A stretch of 64,000 bases of DNA from Labrys wisconsinensis (GCF_030814995.1 NZ_JAUSVX010000023.1:46597-110596); one strand, 5' to 3'. Shown: positions 40,181 through 49,209, counted from the stretch's first letter. Notes: a model not told the origin generated them from the sequence alone. Numbers and translations: made by a program.

Positions 40181-41134
40181 ATGCGTCGCCTGCCGCCCCT
40201 CGGTGCCCTGCGCGCCTTCGAGGCCGCAGCGCGCCTGGAGAGCTTCAAGCGCGCCGCGGCCGAGCTCGCCGTGACCCCGACGGCGATCAGCCACCAGATC
40301 CGCCAGCTCGAGGCCGGCCTCGGCTTTGCCCTGTTCGAGCGGCAGACCCGCCGGGTGGTGCTGACTGCCGAGGGCCGCGACCTCTTCCCGGCCCTGCGCG
40401 GGGCGCTCGACGCCATGGCCGAGGCCGTGGAGGCGGTGCGCCGCCGCTCCGTCCGCCGGGTGGCGACGCTGTCGGCCACCGTCGCCTTCACCGCCAAGCT
40501 GCTGGTGCCGCGCGTCGCGCGCTTCCGGGCGCTCAACCCGGGATGGGACCTGCGCCTGCACGCCTCGGACGATCCGGCCGACCTCGACGGCGGCACGGCG
40601 GACGCGGCGATCCGCTACGGCCTCGGCCATTATCGCGGGCTTGTGGCCGAGCCGCTGCTCTCCGACAGCTTCGCCCCGCTGTGCAGCCCGCATCTCGGCC
40701 TGGCCCGGCCCGAGGGGCTGGCGCAGGTGCCGCTGATCCACTTCGAGTGGGGCCCCATCGCCACCCGCCTGAACGTGCCGACCTGGCGGGCCTGGGCCGA
40801 GGCGGCGAACCGGCGCGACCTCGATGCCGAAGGCGGCATCACCTTCAACGACGAGAGCAGCGCCATGCAAGCCGCGGTCGCCGGCCAGGGCGTGGCGCTG
40901 CTCAGCCTGGCCCTGGCGGCCGGGGAGCTGGCCTCCGGCGCGCTCGTGCGGCCCTTCGGTCCAGAGCTCCCCGGCCTGCGCTACCATTTCGTCCATCCGG
41001 CCGGCGCCGGGCAACGGCCGGCCGTCGCCGTCCTGCGACGCTGGGTGATGATCGAGCTCGCTCCCCACCTTTCCGGCGCTCCCGCCGCGGACGGCATGGC
41101 GGATCGAGGCCCGGTTTCGGGCCGATCGCCATGA
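40181..41134 (+). CDS. LysR-family regulator (GcvA-like)
   Basis: A 317-residue LysR regulator. The winged helix (residues 1-65) reads LRAFEAAARLESFKRAAAEL with recognition helix TPTAISHQIRQLE. The effector domain follows, with LFERQTRRVVLTAEG at the linker. The style of the N-terminus (PPLGALRAFEAAARLESF) is that of the GcvA branch. The gene diverges from the SMR exporter across two related palindromes, so the exporter is the likely target. It converges on the RidA gene. Confidence 0.9.
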   Translation: MRRLPPLGALRAFEAAARLESFKRAAAELAVTPTAISHQIRQLEAGLGFALFERQTRRVVLTAEGRDLFPALRGALDAMAEAVEAVRRRSVRRVATLSATVAFTAKLLVPRVARFRALNPGWDLRLHASDDPADLDGGTADAAIRYGLGHYRGLVAEPLLSDSFAPLCSPHLGLARPEGLAQVPLIHFEWGPIATRLNVPTWRAWAEAANRRDLDAEGGITFNDESSAMQAAVAGQGVALLSLALAAGELASGALVRPFGPELPGLRYHFVHPAGAGQRPAVAVLRRWVMIELAPHLSGAPAADGMADRGPVSGRSP

Positions 41135-41173
41135 CCTCCCGCAGGCGAGGGATGAGGCGGATCCCGGACGGGA

Positions 41174-41572
41174 TCAGGCGTCCGACGCGGCGAGCGAGGC
41201 GATCGCCGAGATCTCGACCAGCAGGTCCGGCGCGATCAGCGAGCCGACCGCGACCATGGTCGTCGCCGGACGGAGGGCAGCGAAGACCGCGCCATGCGCC
41301 CGCCCGACCTCCTGCCACAGTCCGATATCGGTGAGGTAGATGCGGGTCTCCACCACGTGCTCCGGCCCGGCGCCGAGCTCGGCCAGGGCGGCGAGGATGC
41401 GCTCCAGCACCACCCGCGCCTGCCCTTCGGCATCGCCGGGGTGGAGCGCCCGGCCATCGGCGCCGCTCGCCGTCGTGCCCGAAACGAAGATCAGCTCGCC
41501 CGCCCGCACCGCGCGGGAATAGCCGATTGCCCCGCCCCAGTTCGAGGCGATGGCGACCTTGCGCCTGTTCAT
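41174..41572 (-). CDS. RidA family protein
   Basis: A 132-residue RidA/YjgF/UK114 protein. Motifs are GYSRAVRAGELIFVSGTT (near residue 18), the VETRIYLTDIG strand, and LIAPDLLVEISAIAS with the E-x-x-A end. The conserved arginine of true imine deaminases would lie in ETRIYLTD, so enamine/imine hydrolysis is possible. Its start overlaps the stop of the EamA exporter gene (ATGA), giving a two-gene unit. This pairing suggests handling of an amino-acid-like metabolite, with leftover reactive imines cleared by RidA. Confidence 0.88.
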   Translation of the reverse strand: MNRRKVAIASNWGGAIGYSRAVRAGELIFVSGTTASGADGRALHPGDAEGQARVVLERILAALAELGAGPEHVVETRIYLTDIGLWQEVGRAHGAVFAALRPATTMVAVGSLIAPDLLVEISAIASLAASDA

Positions 41573-42534
41573 GTCGTCTCCTTTCGTGGTCGGGCCGTGC
41601 GGGCCGAGGTCACCAGCGCCACGCCGGCGCCGATCAGGCCCGCCGCGGCGATGTCGCGCAGCCCCGGCGCCTCGCCGAGCAGCAGCGCCGCCAGGACGAG
41701 CGTGACGACCGGAACCAGGGCCGGCAAAGCCGCGCCGGCCACCGGACCGAGCAGGGCCACCGCCCGGTTGAAGGCGAGAAGGCCGAGCACCGTCGTCAGC
41801 CCGCCCTGGTAGACCGCCTGCAGGACGATGTCGGCGAGCGGCGCCTGTCCGAGCCCGACCGGCAGCACGGCGGCGTAGATCGGCAGGTAGAGCACCGCCG
41901 AGCCGACCGCGACGATGGCCGTGGCGTGCAGGGCCGTCAGCCCGGACCGCCGCAGCACCAGGACGTAGCCGGCCCAGAGCAGCGCGGCGGCGAGGAAGGC
42001 GGCATGGCCGGGATCGAGGCCGCCGGGCCCGAGCCCGGCGATCAGCACGCTCCCCGCCAGGATCGCCGCCACGCCCCACCAGCCGCGCGCGGCGAGGCGC
42101 TCGTGGAGGAGCGCGGCGGCCAGGATCGCCGCCATCGCGCACATCGGCCCGGGCACCAGCGCCGCAGCCTGCCCGGCCGGAGCAAAGCGCAGGCCGAGCG
42201 CGATCAGCAGCACATAAGGCGCGCCGGTGCCGGCGATCAGCACGGCAAGCCCGGCCCAGCCGAGCCGCGCCAGCGCAAGACCCTCGCGCCGGATCACCGG
42301 CAGCATCAGCACCCCGGCGAAGCCGAAGCGCAGCGCGGTGATGTCGCAGGCGCCGAGGCTGGTGCGCATGCCGAGCCGCGTCAGCACGAAGGAGCCGGAC
42401 CATATCGCCACCGCGATCAGCCCCCAGGCGAGGCCCGCGCGGCCGCCGAGCCCGGCGAGCCTCGCGAGCCATGAGCTCCGCGCCGCCTTGCCGCTCTCCT
42501 CCTCGACGCTCGTCTCTCCCGCCATTGCCGCCAT
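41569..42534 (-). CDS. EamA/DMT-superfamily exporter
   Basis: A 321-residue ten-helix drug/metabolite transporter with two EamA repeats. The first begins GLAWGLIAVAIWSGSFVLTR and the second with FLAAALLWAGYVLVLRRSG; the end AAGLIGAGVALVTSA is typical. The ATG at 42534 follows GGAGAGG. ATG 42525 is an alternative; a longer frame to 42582 lacks a site. It is coupled by overlap to RidA, and a LysR gene lies upstream on the same strand beyond 42636. Likely job is export of an amino acid or related metabolite. Confidence 0.87.
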   Translation of the reverse strand: MAAMAGETSVEEESGKAARSSWLARLAGLGGRAGLAWGLIAVAIWSGSFVLTRLGMRTSLGACDITALRFGFAGVLMLPVIRREGLALARLGWAGLAVLIAGTGAPYVLLIALGLRFAPAGQAAALVPGPMCAMAAILAAALLHERLAARGWWGVAAILAGSVLIAGLGPGGLDPGHAAFLAAALLWAGYVLVLRRSGLTALHATAIVAVGSAVLYLPIYAAVLPVGLGQAPLADIVLQAVYQGGLTTVLGLLAFNRAVALLGPVAGAALPALVPVVTLVLAALLLGEAPGLRDIAAAGLIGAGVALVTSARTARPRKETT

Positions 42535-42635
42535 CCACCTCTCCGGGCGCAGCATGGCCGGGAGCGCGGACGTGGCCGCCACGGATTTTCCGGATGGGCG
42601 CCATCAGCCGGGCTGATGACCCCGATGCGCAGCGC

Positions 42636-43523
42636 TCAGCCGGCCTGCCGGCGCAGGGCGCCGTCGCCGGCCCGGGCGATATCGAGCAGCCGGCGCACCG
42701 GCTCGCTGGCCTGCCGGTCGGGCCGGGCGATCATGTAGAGCCGGCGGTGCGAAAGCGGGGAGAGCGGACGGGTGCGCAGATCCTGCATGTCGGGCCGCGG
42801 GAAGGCGGTGTCCGGCAGGATGGTCAGCCCCAGACCCTGGCCCACCATCGCCAGGGCGGTGGCGATGTCGTGCACCCGGATCAGCGGCGGCAGCGGCACG
42901 CCGGCCGGGGCGAACAGCCGCTCCAGGATCGAATCGCAGCCGAGCCCGGCGGCGACCAGGGTCTGCCCGTCGAGCGTGCCGAGGTCGACCGCAGCCTGAC
43001 GCAGCAGGCGATGCCCGCGCGGGCCCACCAGCACCAGCTCCTCGTCGCGGACGGGATCGGCGGCGAGGCCGGCGGGCGCCACGGCCGCCAGGCCGACATC
43101 GGCGATGTCCCGCGCCACCCACTCGCCGACCTCGATGTGATGACCTTCGAACACGCTGAGCTCGAGCCCTGGGTAGAGCTGGCGCAGGCTGCGGCTCCAG
43201 CCCGGCAGCAGCCGTGCGGCGACGCTGGGGACGCTGGCGATGCGCAGCCGCCGGCCCGGCGCGGCCGCGCGGGCCTGCGCCTCGATGCGGCGGGCCGCGT
43301 CGAGGGCGGCCTCGGCATCGTCGAGGATCGAGAGAGCGAAGGCGGTCGGCGTCACCCCGTCGCGCGTGCGCGCCAGGAGCTCGACGCCGAGCGCCGTCTC
43401 CAGCGCGATGATGGCCTGGCTGGCACCGGACTGGGTGAGGCCGCAGCGCCGCGCCGCGGCACCGACGCTGCCGGTCTCCACCGCCGCCGCCAGCAGGCGC
43501 AATTGTGCGAGCGTGATCTTCAT
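42636..43523 (-). CDS. LysR-family regulator
   Basis: A 295-residue LysR protein. The helix-turn-helix is in LAQLRLLAAAVETGSVGAAA with recognition helix TQSGASQAIIALE, and the linker reads LLARTRDGVTPT. The effector domain has the usual two lobes, including PGRRLRIASVPS and DIADVGLAAVAPAG. The ATG at 43523 gives the family N-terminus and is used rather than an earlier in-frame start at 43616. It lies 101 bases upstream of the co-directional EamA/RidA pair, an order seen when LysR controls an exporter. Confidence 0.88.
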   Translation of the reverse strand: MKITLAQLRLLAAAVETGSVGAAARRCGLTQSGASQAIIALETALGVELLARTRDGVTPTAFALSILDDAEAALDAARRIEAQARAAAPGRRLRIASVPSVAARLLPGWSRSLRQLYPGLELSVFEGHHIEVGEWVARDIADVGLAAVAPAGLAADPVRDEELVLVGPRGHRLLRQAAVDLGTLDGQTLVAAGLGCDSILERLFAPAGVPLPPLIRVHDIATALAMVGQGLGLTILPDTAFPRPDMQDLRTRPLSPLSHRRLYMIARPDRQASEPVRRLLDIARAGDGALRRQAG

Positions 43524-43573
43524 GGCGCCATCCTGGGCCGGATTCGCGCCGGGGAAAAGCCTCCAGTCCGGCG

Positions 43574-43969
43574 CTATTGGGCGGGGGCATCCGCGGGCGA
43601 GGCGCGCGGCCGGCATTCATAGGCCTGCTCGTAGGCGCCGCCCTTGAGCGGCTCCGTGCTGCGCACCTCGCACAGCCGGTCCGTCCGCGCGAACCACAGA
43701 TAGGCCGCGGCCCGATGCGCGGCGAGCGCCGGATCGCCCTCCGCCGCCAGCATCAGCTTGCGCAGGAAGCCCCTCCCCGCCACGGTGCCGGGCGCCGGCG
43801 CCGTCTTGAGCCTGCCGAGATCCGGCCGGTCCCAGATCCAGAAGGTGCCGCCGGGCGTGGCGATGGTCCCGTGCGCGACCGTGTCGTAGGCTATCGCCGG
43901 CCGGCTCTCCCCGGCGCAGCCCGCCAGCAGGGCGGCGAGCGCCACGGCGGCCGCATGTCTCGACTTCAT
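43574..43969 (-). CDS. Small lipoprotein of unknown function
   Basis: A 131-residue protein with a clear lipoprotein signal: basic start KSRH, hydrophobic AAAVALAALL and lipobox LLAGC (cysteine at residue 18). The mature part contains FWIWDRPDLGRLK, YLWFARTDRLCEV and YECRPRA, with two further cysteines. No known domain was recognised. It should be anchored to the inner leaflet of the outer membrane or to the inner membrane. It is upstream of, and co-directional with, the LysR gene but separated by 50 bases. GGAGGA precedes the ATG. Confidence 0.72.
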   Translation of the reverse strand: MKSRHAAAVALAALLAGCAGESRPAIAYDTVAHGTIATPGGTFWIWDRPDLGRLKTAPAPGTVAGRGFLRKLMLAAEGDPALAAHRAAAYLWFARTDRLCEVRSTEPLKGGAYEQAYECRPRASPADAPAQ

Positions 43970-44023
43970 GGTCCTCCTCCGGCGGCGCGCCCGACGCGCG
44001 AGCCAAGCTCATCCAGGGAAAGG

Positions 44024-44200
44024 ATGACCATGTTTGTGGACCGATTGAGGCACGGTCGGCATGCGCCGGGAACGTCCACAGCCGACAGGGTGCTCCGCCG
44101 CTCATTCCGCCGGCCCGTCCGGCCCGACATCCCCGTCGAGGACGGCCGGCCGATCGGGCCGGACGAGACGGTGATCCCAGAGGTGCGGGAACACGGCTGA
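44024..44200 (+). CDS. Possible small basic protein (58 aa)
   Basis: A short open frame between two minus-strand genes. GGGAAAGG lies directly before ATG 44024, with a second ATG two codons on. The product is Arg-, His- and Pro-rich (VDRLRHGRHAPG, SFRRPVRPDIP) with no known motif. The 251-bp gap would otherwise be empty. It may be a chance frame; support is only the ribosome-site-like sequence. Confidence 0.25.
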   Translation: MTMFVDRLRHGRHAPGTSTADRVLRRSFRRPVRPDIPVEDGRPIGPDETVIPEVREHG

Positions 44201-44220
44201 GAAGAAGCCTCCGGCCGGCA

Positions 44221-44463
44221 TCATTCCCTCGGCGCCCTGGCCGCCGGATCGTCGGGCGGGAGCATCTGCGTCTGAGCCGCCGGGGCCCGGGACTGCTGGT
44301 CGCCGAAATGGCGCAGGGCCAGGACGGCGCCGCGTTCCCCCGCCAACATCCCGAGCAGCCCCAGCAGGGCGATCGCCGGCGGCGCCGGGGAGCGGACATG
44401 GACAAGCCCGTACGCCGCGCCGACGGCCAGCCCGGTGAGAAGAGAGAGGAGATAATCGGTCAT
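44221..44463 (-). CDS. XapX domain protein
   Basis: An 80-residue membrane protein. The first 50 residues are the XapX domain: DYLLSLLTGLAVGAAYGLVH, then RSPAPPAIALLGLLGMLAGE, which matches this small two-helix family. The remaining tail is polar and Pro-rich. The ATG at 44463 follows GGAGGACGG. XapX proteins often accompany LysR-regulated reductases or hydrolases, but their function is unknown. It lies downstream of the quinone oxidoreductase gene on the same strand, separated by two hairpins. Confidence 0.85.
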   Translation of the reverse strand: MTDYLLSLLTGLAVGAAYGLVHVRSPAPPAIALLGLLGMLAGERGAVLALRHFGDQQSRAPAAQTQMLPPDDPAARAPRE

Positions 44464-44488
44464 GGCCGTCCTCCGAGAGCATCTTCCA

Positions 44489-44509
44489 GCGGACCGGCAC
44501 CCGGTCCGC
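44489..44509. promoter_or_regulatory. 9-3-9 perfect palindrome upstream of XapX gene
   Basis: GCGGACCGG-CAC-CCGGTCCGC is a perfect inverted repeat 26 bases before the XapX start on the minus strand. It could be an operator or a leader hairpin. Confidence 0.45.
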
Positions 44510-44540
44510 GGCAAGACAATGCGTAAGAACAAGGAGATGG

Positions 44541-44577
44541 AGAGTGTGATCGATTCACCTTGAAACGATCACGCTCT
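44541..44577 (-). terminator. Hairpin at the end of the quinone oxidoreductase gene
   Basis: AGAGTGTGATCG and CGATCACGCTCT pair over 12 bases with one G-T type mismatch around a 13-base loop, with one arm reaching into the stop codon. Its location suggests a terminator. The arms resemble a dispersed small palindrome, so it may be a repeat unit used as one. Confidence 0.5.
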
Positions 44578-45544
44578 AGTCCTGCGGCCGCAGCACGACC
44601 CGGCCGGGCATGCCGGCCGCGACCTTGCGATAGGCCGCCTGCGCCTCACCCAGCCCACAAGTCTCGGCGATCGGCGCGGCCCGGTAGTCGCCCGCGATGA
44701 ATCCGGGGGTCAGCGCATCGAGAACCCTGGCCGATGCCGTGAGGTCGCGCTTCAAGGTATCCACGCCGAAGAGCCGGCTTTCGTTGTGATAGAAATCGGC
44801 GAGGTCGAAGGTGACTTCGCGCTGGCCGGTTGCGGCGATTTCGATCAACCTGCCGCGCAGGGCCAGGCAGCCGACGGCGCTGCGGAACATGACGCCGCCG
44901 ACCAGATCGAAGACGACATCCGCGCCCTTGCCATCCGTCGCCGCGCGAATCTCGGCCGGCAGATCCCTTGCAGCGATGATCAGCGTCTCGGCGATGGCAT
45001 GGATCGGCGCATCCGGGTGCGGCACGTGCCTGTCCGCCGCGATCACGCGGGCACCACGGCATCGCGCGATCTGGGCGGCGGCGCTGCCGACCCCGCCGCC
45101 GGCACCGATCAGCAGCAGGGTTTCCCCCGCCGTCAGCCCCGCTGCTTCGAGACCGGACCAGGCGGCGAGGTAGTTGACGCCGACCGATGCCGCTTCGTCG
45201 AAGCTGAGGGTGTCGGGCTTGCGGCGCAGGCTCGCCACCGGCACGGCGACCAGCTCGGCATGGGTGCCGTCACGGGTGAAGCCGGTGTCGCCGCCGCTGC
45301 CCCAGACCTCGGCTCCGATCCATTCGGCCGGACCCGCCTCGACCACGCCGGCGAAATCCCGGCCAGGGATGCGCGGCAGCGTCGTCTGCTTCATCGCCCC
45401 GGCGACGTTCTTGACATCGCTCTGGTTGATCGAAGCCGCCATGACCCGGACCAATGCCGTCTGCCCGTCGGCGGCCGGCGGCGCCGCCTCCACCATTTCG
45501 AGAACCGAGGGCTCGCCGAAGGCCTCGAACCGTATCGCCCGCAT
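44576..45544 (-). CDS. Quinone oxidoreductase-like zinc-free alcohol dehydrogenase
   Basis: A 322-residue medium-chain dehydrogenase of the NADPH:quinone reductase (QOR) type. The N-terminal GroES-like domain contains RIPGRDFAGVVEAGP, and the cofactor domain has LLLIGAGGGVGSAAAQIA (about residue 138). Zinc-ligand cysteines are missing, as in QOR. The ATG at 45544 follows AAGGAG. It diverges from a LysR gene at 45661, which is the likely controller. The enzyme would reduce quinones or alpha,beta-unsaturated carbonyls with NADPH. Confidence 0.9.
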   Translation of the reverse strand: MRAIRFEAFGEPSVLEMVEAAPPAADGQTALVRVMAASINQSDVKNVAGAMKQTTLPRIPGRDFAGVVEAGPAEWIGAEVWGSGGDTGFTRDGTHAELVAVPVASLRRKPDTLSFDEAASVGVNYLAAWSGLEAAGLTAGETLLLIGAGGGVGSAAAQIARCRGARVIAADRHVPHPDAPIHAIAETLIIAARDLPAEIRAATDGKGADVVFDLVGGVMFRSAVGCLALRGRLIEIAATGQREVTFDLADFYHNESRLFGVDTLKRDLTASARVLDALTPGFIAGDYRAAPIAETCGLGEAQAAYRKVAAGMPGRVVLRPQD

Positions 45545-45660
45545 GATCCGCTCCTTCAGGGGATGATGTGCCTGAACGATAGGATGGAGGCTCACATGGC
45601 GGTCGGAAAGCTGCGGCGGAGGATGCTATGTTTCCGTTGAGCGGAAGCATGCGAGGCACC

Positions 45661-46551
45661 ATGGCGGATCGTATCGGCGACATCGAGCTTTTCCGCGCGA
45701 TCGTGCAGGCCGGCGGCATTTCGGCCGGCGCCGCGGCAATGGGCTCTTCGCCGCCCGCGGTCAGCCGCCGGCTTTCGGCGCTGGAAGGCCGCCTCGGCGT
45801 AAGGCTGGCCGAGCGCACCGCGCGGCGCTTCCGCCTGACCGATGAGGGCGCGCTCTATGACGAGCATTGCCGCAGCATCCTCGCCGCCCTGCGTGACGCC
45901 GAAGCCGAGGTTTCGTCCCGCGGCGCCACAGCCCGAGGTCTCCTGAAGGTCGGCGCGCCGATGGAGCTCGGCCGGCGCCGGATCGCCCCTCTGCTGGCCG
46001 AATTCGCCGGGCGGCATCCGGCGTTGGCGGTGCACCTGGTGCTTTCCGACGCCGGCCTCGAGGTCGGGCAGGACGGTCTCGACGTCGCGCTCCGGATCGA
46101 CAGGCCCGACGACCCGGCGGTCATCACGCGCAAGATCGCCTCGACCCGGCGCGTCATCTGTGCCGCACCGTCCTACCTGGCGGCGCGCGGCGTGCCGGAG
46201 AGACCGGCGGATCTGGCGAGCCATGAATGCCTGCGCCTCGCGCGTCGCCACCGCCTGCACGATCGCTGGCGGTTCCGCGCCGAGGCCGGCATCGAGGAGG
46301 TCAAGGTCGGCGGTCATCTGTCGAGCGGCAGCGGCGATGCGCTCCACGGCTGGGCGCTCGAAGGGCGGGGGCTCTCGGCCGAGGCCCTGTGGGACGTGGC
46401 CGAAGACCTCGAAGCCGGACGCCTCGTCGAGTGCCTCGCCGACCACCGGTGCGACGACATCGAGCTGTTCGCCACCTTCCTGCCCGGCCAGCCCCTGCCG
46501 CCGCGCATCCGGCTCTTCGTCGATTTCATGGTGGCGGCACATCTCGGCTGA
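45661..46551 (+). CDS. LysR-family regulator
   Basis: A 296-residue LysR protein with N-terminal winged helix (IELFRAIVQAGGISAGAAAM, recognition helix SPPAVSRRLSALE) and linker LAERTARRFRLTDEG. The effector domain includes LVLSDAGLEVGQDGLDVALR, characteristic of the CrgA/DmlR-like branch whose domain begins with DVALRI. ATG 45661 follows GAGGCACC; earlier in-frame starts lack a site. It diverges from the quinone oxidoreductase gene across a 116-bp gap and probably regulates it. Confidence 0.9.
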   Translation: MADRIGDIELFRAIVQAGGISAGAAAMGSSPPAVSRRLSALEGRLGVRLAERTARRFRLTDEGALYDEHCRSILAALRDAEAEVSSRGATARGLLKVGAPMELGRRRIAPLLAEFAGRHPALAVHLVLSDAGLEVGQDGLDVALRIDRPDDPAVITRKIASTRRVICAAPSYLAARGVPERPADLASHECLRLARRHRLHDRWRFRAEAGIEEVKVGGHLSSGSGDALHGWALEGRGLSAEALWDVAEDLEAGRLVECLADHRCDDIELFATFLPGQPLPPRIRLFVDFMVAAHLG

Positions 46552-46690
46552 AGGGCCGGCGGTTCCGCCAGCCCTGGTCTTGGGTGTATGACGGCGCTGC
46601 AGGCCTCTTCAGACCGAGAGACGGGATTTGGCACGGACGGGACATATCTTCGGGCCGATCTCGGCCGAGTCGACGCGCCTCTGCCTGCGC

Positions 46691-47302
46691 ATGCTTCTCG
46701 TGCTCGTCGCCTGCCTCTCGTCAAACGCGGCCCTGGCCCACCGCAGCGGTCCCGTCGGACTGGCCGCCGGTCTCTCCATCCCCACGCTCGGGCATGGCCA
46801 GATGGCGGTCGTCGCCAACCATTATGCCGAGATCCTCGATCTTGCGGATCGCCAGGTCTTTACGGATGAACGGTTCCGGCGGTTCCGCAACTATATCAGC
46901 CTCCAGTACGCCGCCTGCCTCTGGGGCATGGTGCCGGCAAGCCTGACGGACGAAGAAAGCCCGTTCAACGAATGCAGCCATGGCTATCTCTCCGGCGCGC
47001 AGGCTCTGCTGCTGCACATGAAGACCATGCCCGGCATGCGGGACCAGGCGAACGCGCTGGCGGAGCGGATCAGCCTCGAGATGCTGGCGCAGAATGCCGC
47101 CATGGTCGTGTGCCGCTACAGCGACGAGCCGTTCAACACCGCCGATGTCGTGTCGCCGCATTGGAGCGAGGTGCCGTTCCACGCACCGAGCCTGCTCGCC
47201 CTGCTCGCGGCTGCCGGGATCATCGGCGGCGCGCTGGCGGCTGCCCTCGCGTATCTCAGCGGGCCGCGGCCAGGGGACGGAGCGCTTGCCGGCAGCGCGT
47301 AG
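46691..47302 (+). CDS. Exported protein with C-terminal membrane anchor, unknown
   Basis: A 203-residue protein from ATG 46691, whose first residues LLVLVACLSSNAALA form a signal peptide. A longer frame starting from TTG at 46628 exists but would bury the leader. The mature part is helical, with cysteines in QYAACLWGM, NECSHGYLSG and VVCRYSD. A hydrophobic stretch LLALLAAAGIIGGALAAALA near the C-terminus should anchor it. No family was recognised. It lies alone between the LysR gene and the aldo/keto reductase gene, with no evident promoter motif. Confidence 0.6.
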   Translation: MLLVLVACLSSNAALAHRSGPVGLAAGLSIPTLGHGQMAVVANHYAEILDLADRQVFTDERFRRFRNYISLQYAACLWGMVPASLTDEESPFNECSHGYLSGAQALLLHMKTMPGMRDQANALAERISLEMLAQNAAMVVCRYSDEPFNTADVVSPHWSEVPFHAPSLLALLAAAGIIGGALAAALAYLSGPRPGDGALAGSA

Positions 47303-47340
47303 CGCTTGCCGGCCGCGCATAGGGATGCCGCCACCCCTGC

Positions 47341-48216
47341 CTACCGCCCTTCCCTGCCGATCCCGTCGAGCTCGGCCAGCACGTCCGGCGCAAGCGTGAG
47401 CTCGGCCGCCGCCAGGTTCTCCTCGAGATGGTCCGGCGACGAGGTGCCGGGGATCAGGAGGATGTTGGGCGCGCGCGCCAGCAGCCAGGCGAGCGCCACC
47501 TGCATCGGCGTCGCGCCGAGCCGTCCGGCCACGGCCGACAGGGTGCCGGACTGCAGCGGCGTGAAGCCGCCGAGCGGGAAGAACGGGACATAGGCGATGC
47601 CCTGCCGGCCCAGCGCGTCGATCAGCGCATCGTCGTGGCGATGGACGAGATTGTAGTGGTTCTGCACGCAGACCACCGGGGCGATGCGCTGCGCCTCGGC
47701 GAGCTGTGTCGCGGTGACGTTGCTGAGGCCGAGATGCCGGACGAGCCCCTGGCGCCGGAGCTCCGCCAGGGCGGTGAACTGCTGCTCGATCGAGCCTTCG
47801 CTGGGCGCATGGACGTCGCCCATGACGCGCAGGTTCACCACGTCCAGGGCGTCGAGGCCGAGATTGCGCAGGTTGTCGTGCACGGCGCGCGTCAGCTCCG
47901 CCGGGCTCTGCGCCGGGTTCCACGACGCGTCGGCGCCCCGCACCGCGCCGACCTTGGTGACGATCACCAGATCCTGGGGATAGGGGCTCAGCGCCTCGCG
48001 GATCAGCTGGTTGGTGACGTGGGGCCCGTAGAAATCGCTGGTGTCGATATGGTCGACGCCGGCGGCCACGGCCTGGCGCAGCACCGCGAGGGCCGCGTCG
48101 CGATTTTTCGGCGGCCCGAACACGCCGGGGCCGGCCAGCTGCATGGCGCCGTAGCCCACGCGCTTCACCGTGCTGTCGCCGAGGGTGAAGCTGCCCGCTT
48201 TCGCCAAATCGGTCAT
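47341..48216 (-). CDS. Aldo/keto reductase
   Basis: A 291-residue NADPH-dependent aldo/keto reductase. The catalytic tetrad is visible in order: Asp in VDHIDTSDFYG (with the tyrosine Y), Lys in VIVTKVG, and an Asn-His pair in VCVQNHYNLV. The C-terminal cofactor segment is LIPGTSSPDHLEENL. It diverges from a LysR gene 96 bp away, the usual pairing for inducible reductases. The ATG at 48216 precedes the family N-terminus; GGGAGAGA lies upstream. Likely substrates are reactive aldehydes or ketones. Confidence 0.9.
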   Translation of the reverse strand: MTDLAKAGSFTLGDSTVKRVGYGAMQLAGPGVFGPPKNRDAALAVLRQAVAAGVDHIDTSDFYGPHVTNQLIREALSPYPQDLVIVTKVGAVRGADASWNPAQSPAELTRAVHDNLRNLGLDALDVVNLRVMGDVHAPSEGSIEQQFTALAELRRQGLVRHLGLSNVTATQLAEAQRIAPVVCVQNHYNLVHRHDDALIDALGRQGIAYVPFFPLGGFTPLQSGTLSAVAGRLGATPMQVALAWLLARAPNILLIPGTSSPDHLEENLAAAELTLAPDVLAELDGIGREGR

Positions 48217-48312
48217 GTCTCTCTCCCATGAAGGTTCGTCCCGGAAGATGGACCTTGACCACGTGCACGACAATCCGGTGAAATCGGTACAGCTTGTGCG
48301 GAATCCCGAACA

Positions 48313-49209
48313 ATGCCGGAAGACCTGCAGGATCTCTACGCCTTCCTGGCGGTGACGCGGGCCGGCGGCTTTCGCGAGGGCGCACGCGCCGGCCGCGTGT
48401 CGGCCTCGAGCCTCAGCGAGGCCGTGCGGCGCCTCGAAGCCCGGCTCGGCGTGCGCCTGCTCAACCGCACCACCCGCAGCGTTGCCCCGACCGAGGCGGG
48501 CGCCCGCCTGGTCGAGCGGCTGGGACCGGCCCTCGGCGAGGTCGAGGCGGCGCTCGACGTGGTCAACAGCTACCGCGACCGGCCGGCCGGGACGCTCCGG
48601 CTCAACGTGCCCGCCACCGCCGCCCGCCTGGTGCTGCCGCCGATCGTCACGCCCTTCCTCCGGACCTACCCCGACATCCGCCTGGAGGTGATGGTCGAGG
48701 ACAGCTTCGTCGACGTGCTCGCTGCCGGCTGCGACGCCGGCATCCGCTATGACGAGCGGCTCGAGCAGGACATGGTCGCGGTGCCGATCGGCCCGCGCGT
48801 CCAGCGCTTCGCCACCGCCGCCTCCCCCGCCTATCTCGCCGAGAGGGGCCGGCCCGAGCACCCGCGCGATCTGCTCGCCCACGCCTGCCTGCGCGGGCAG
48901 TTCGCCAGCGGCACCATCCCGACCTGGGAGTTCGAGCGGGACGGCGAGATCGTCCGCGTCGACCCGAGCGGCCCGCTGCTGGTGCGCCTGGGCGCGGCGG
49001 TGGACCTGGCGGTGGCGGCCGCGGTGGAGGGGCTCGGCATCATCCACCTCTTCGAGGGCTGGCTGCAGCCCCATCTCGACAGCGGCACGCTCGAGCCGGT
49101 GCTGCAGCCCTGGTGGCAGAATTTCACTGGGCCGTTCCTCTATTATCCCGGCCGCCGCCACCTGCCCTCGCCGCTACGCGCCTTCGTCGATTTCATCCGC
49201 TCGCGCTGA
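48313..49209 (+). CDS. LysR-family regulator
   Basis: A 298-residue LysR protein. The helix-turn-helix runs LYAFLAVTRAGGFREGARA with recognition helix SASSLSEAVRRLE, and the linker is LLNRTTRSVAPTEAG. The effector domain begins with GTLRLNVPATAARLVLPPI and contains VLAAGCDAGIRYDE. It diverges from the aldo/keto reductase gene and is likely its regulator. It converges on another LysR gene only 26 bp away. Confidence 0.9.
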   Translation: MPEDLQDLYAFLAVTRAGGFREGARAGRVSASSLSEAVRRLEARLGVRLLNRTTRSVAPTEAGARLVERLGPALGEVEAALDVVNSYRDRPAGTLRLNVPATAARLVLPPIVTPFLRTYPDIRLEVMVEDSFVDVLAAGCDAGIRYDERLEQDMVAVPIGPRVQRFATAASPAYLAERGRPEHPRDLLAHACLRGQFASGTIPTWEFERDGEIVRVDPSGPLLVRLGAAVDLAVAAAVEGLGIIHLFEGWLQPHLDSGTLEPVLQPWWQNFTGPFLYYPGRRHLPSPLRAFVDFIRSR

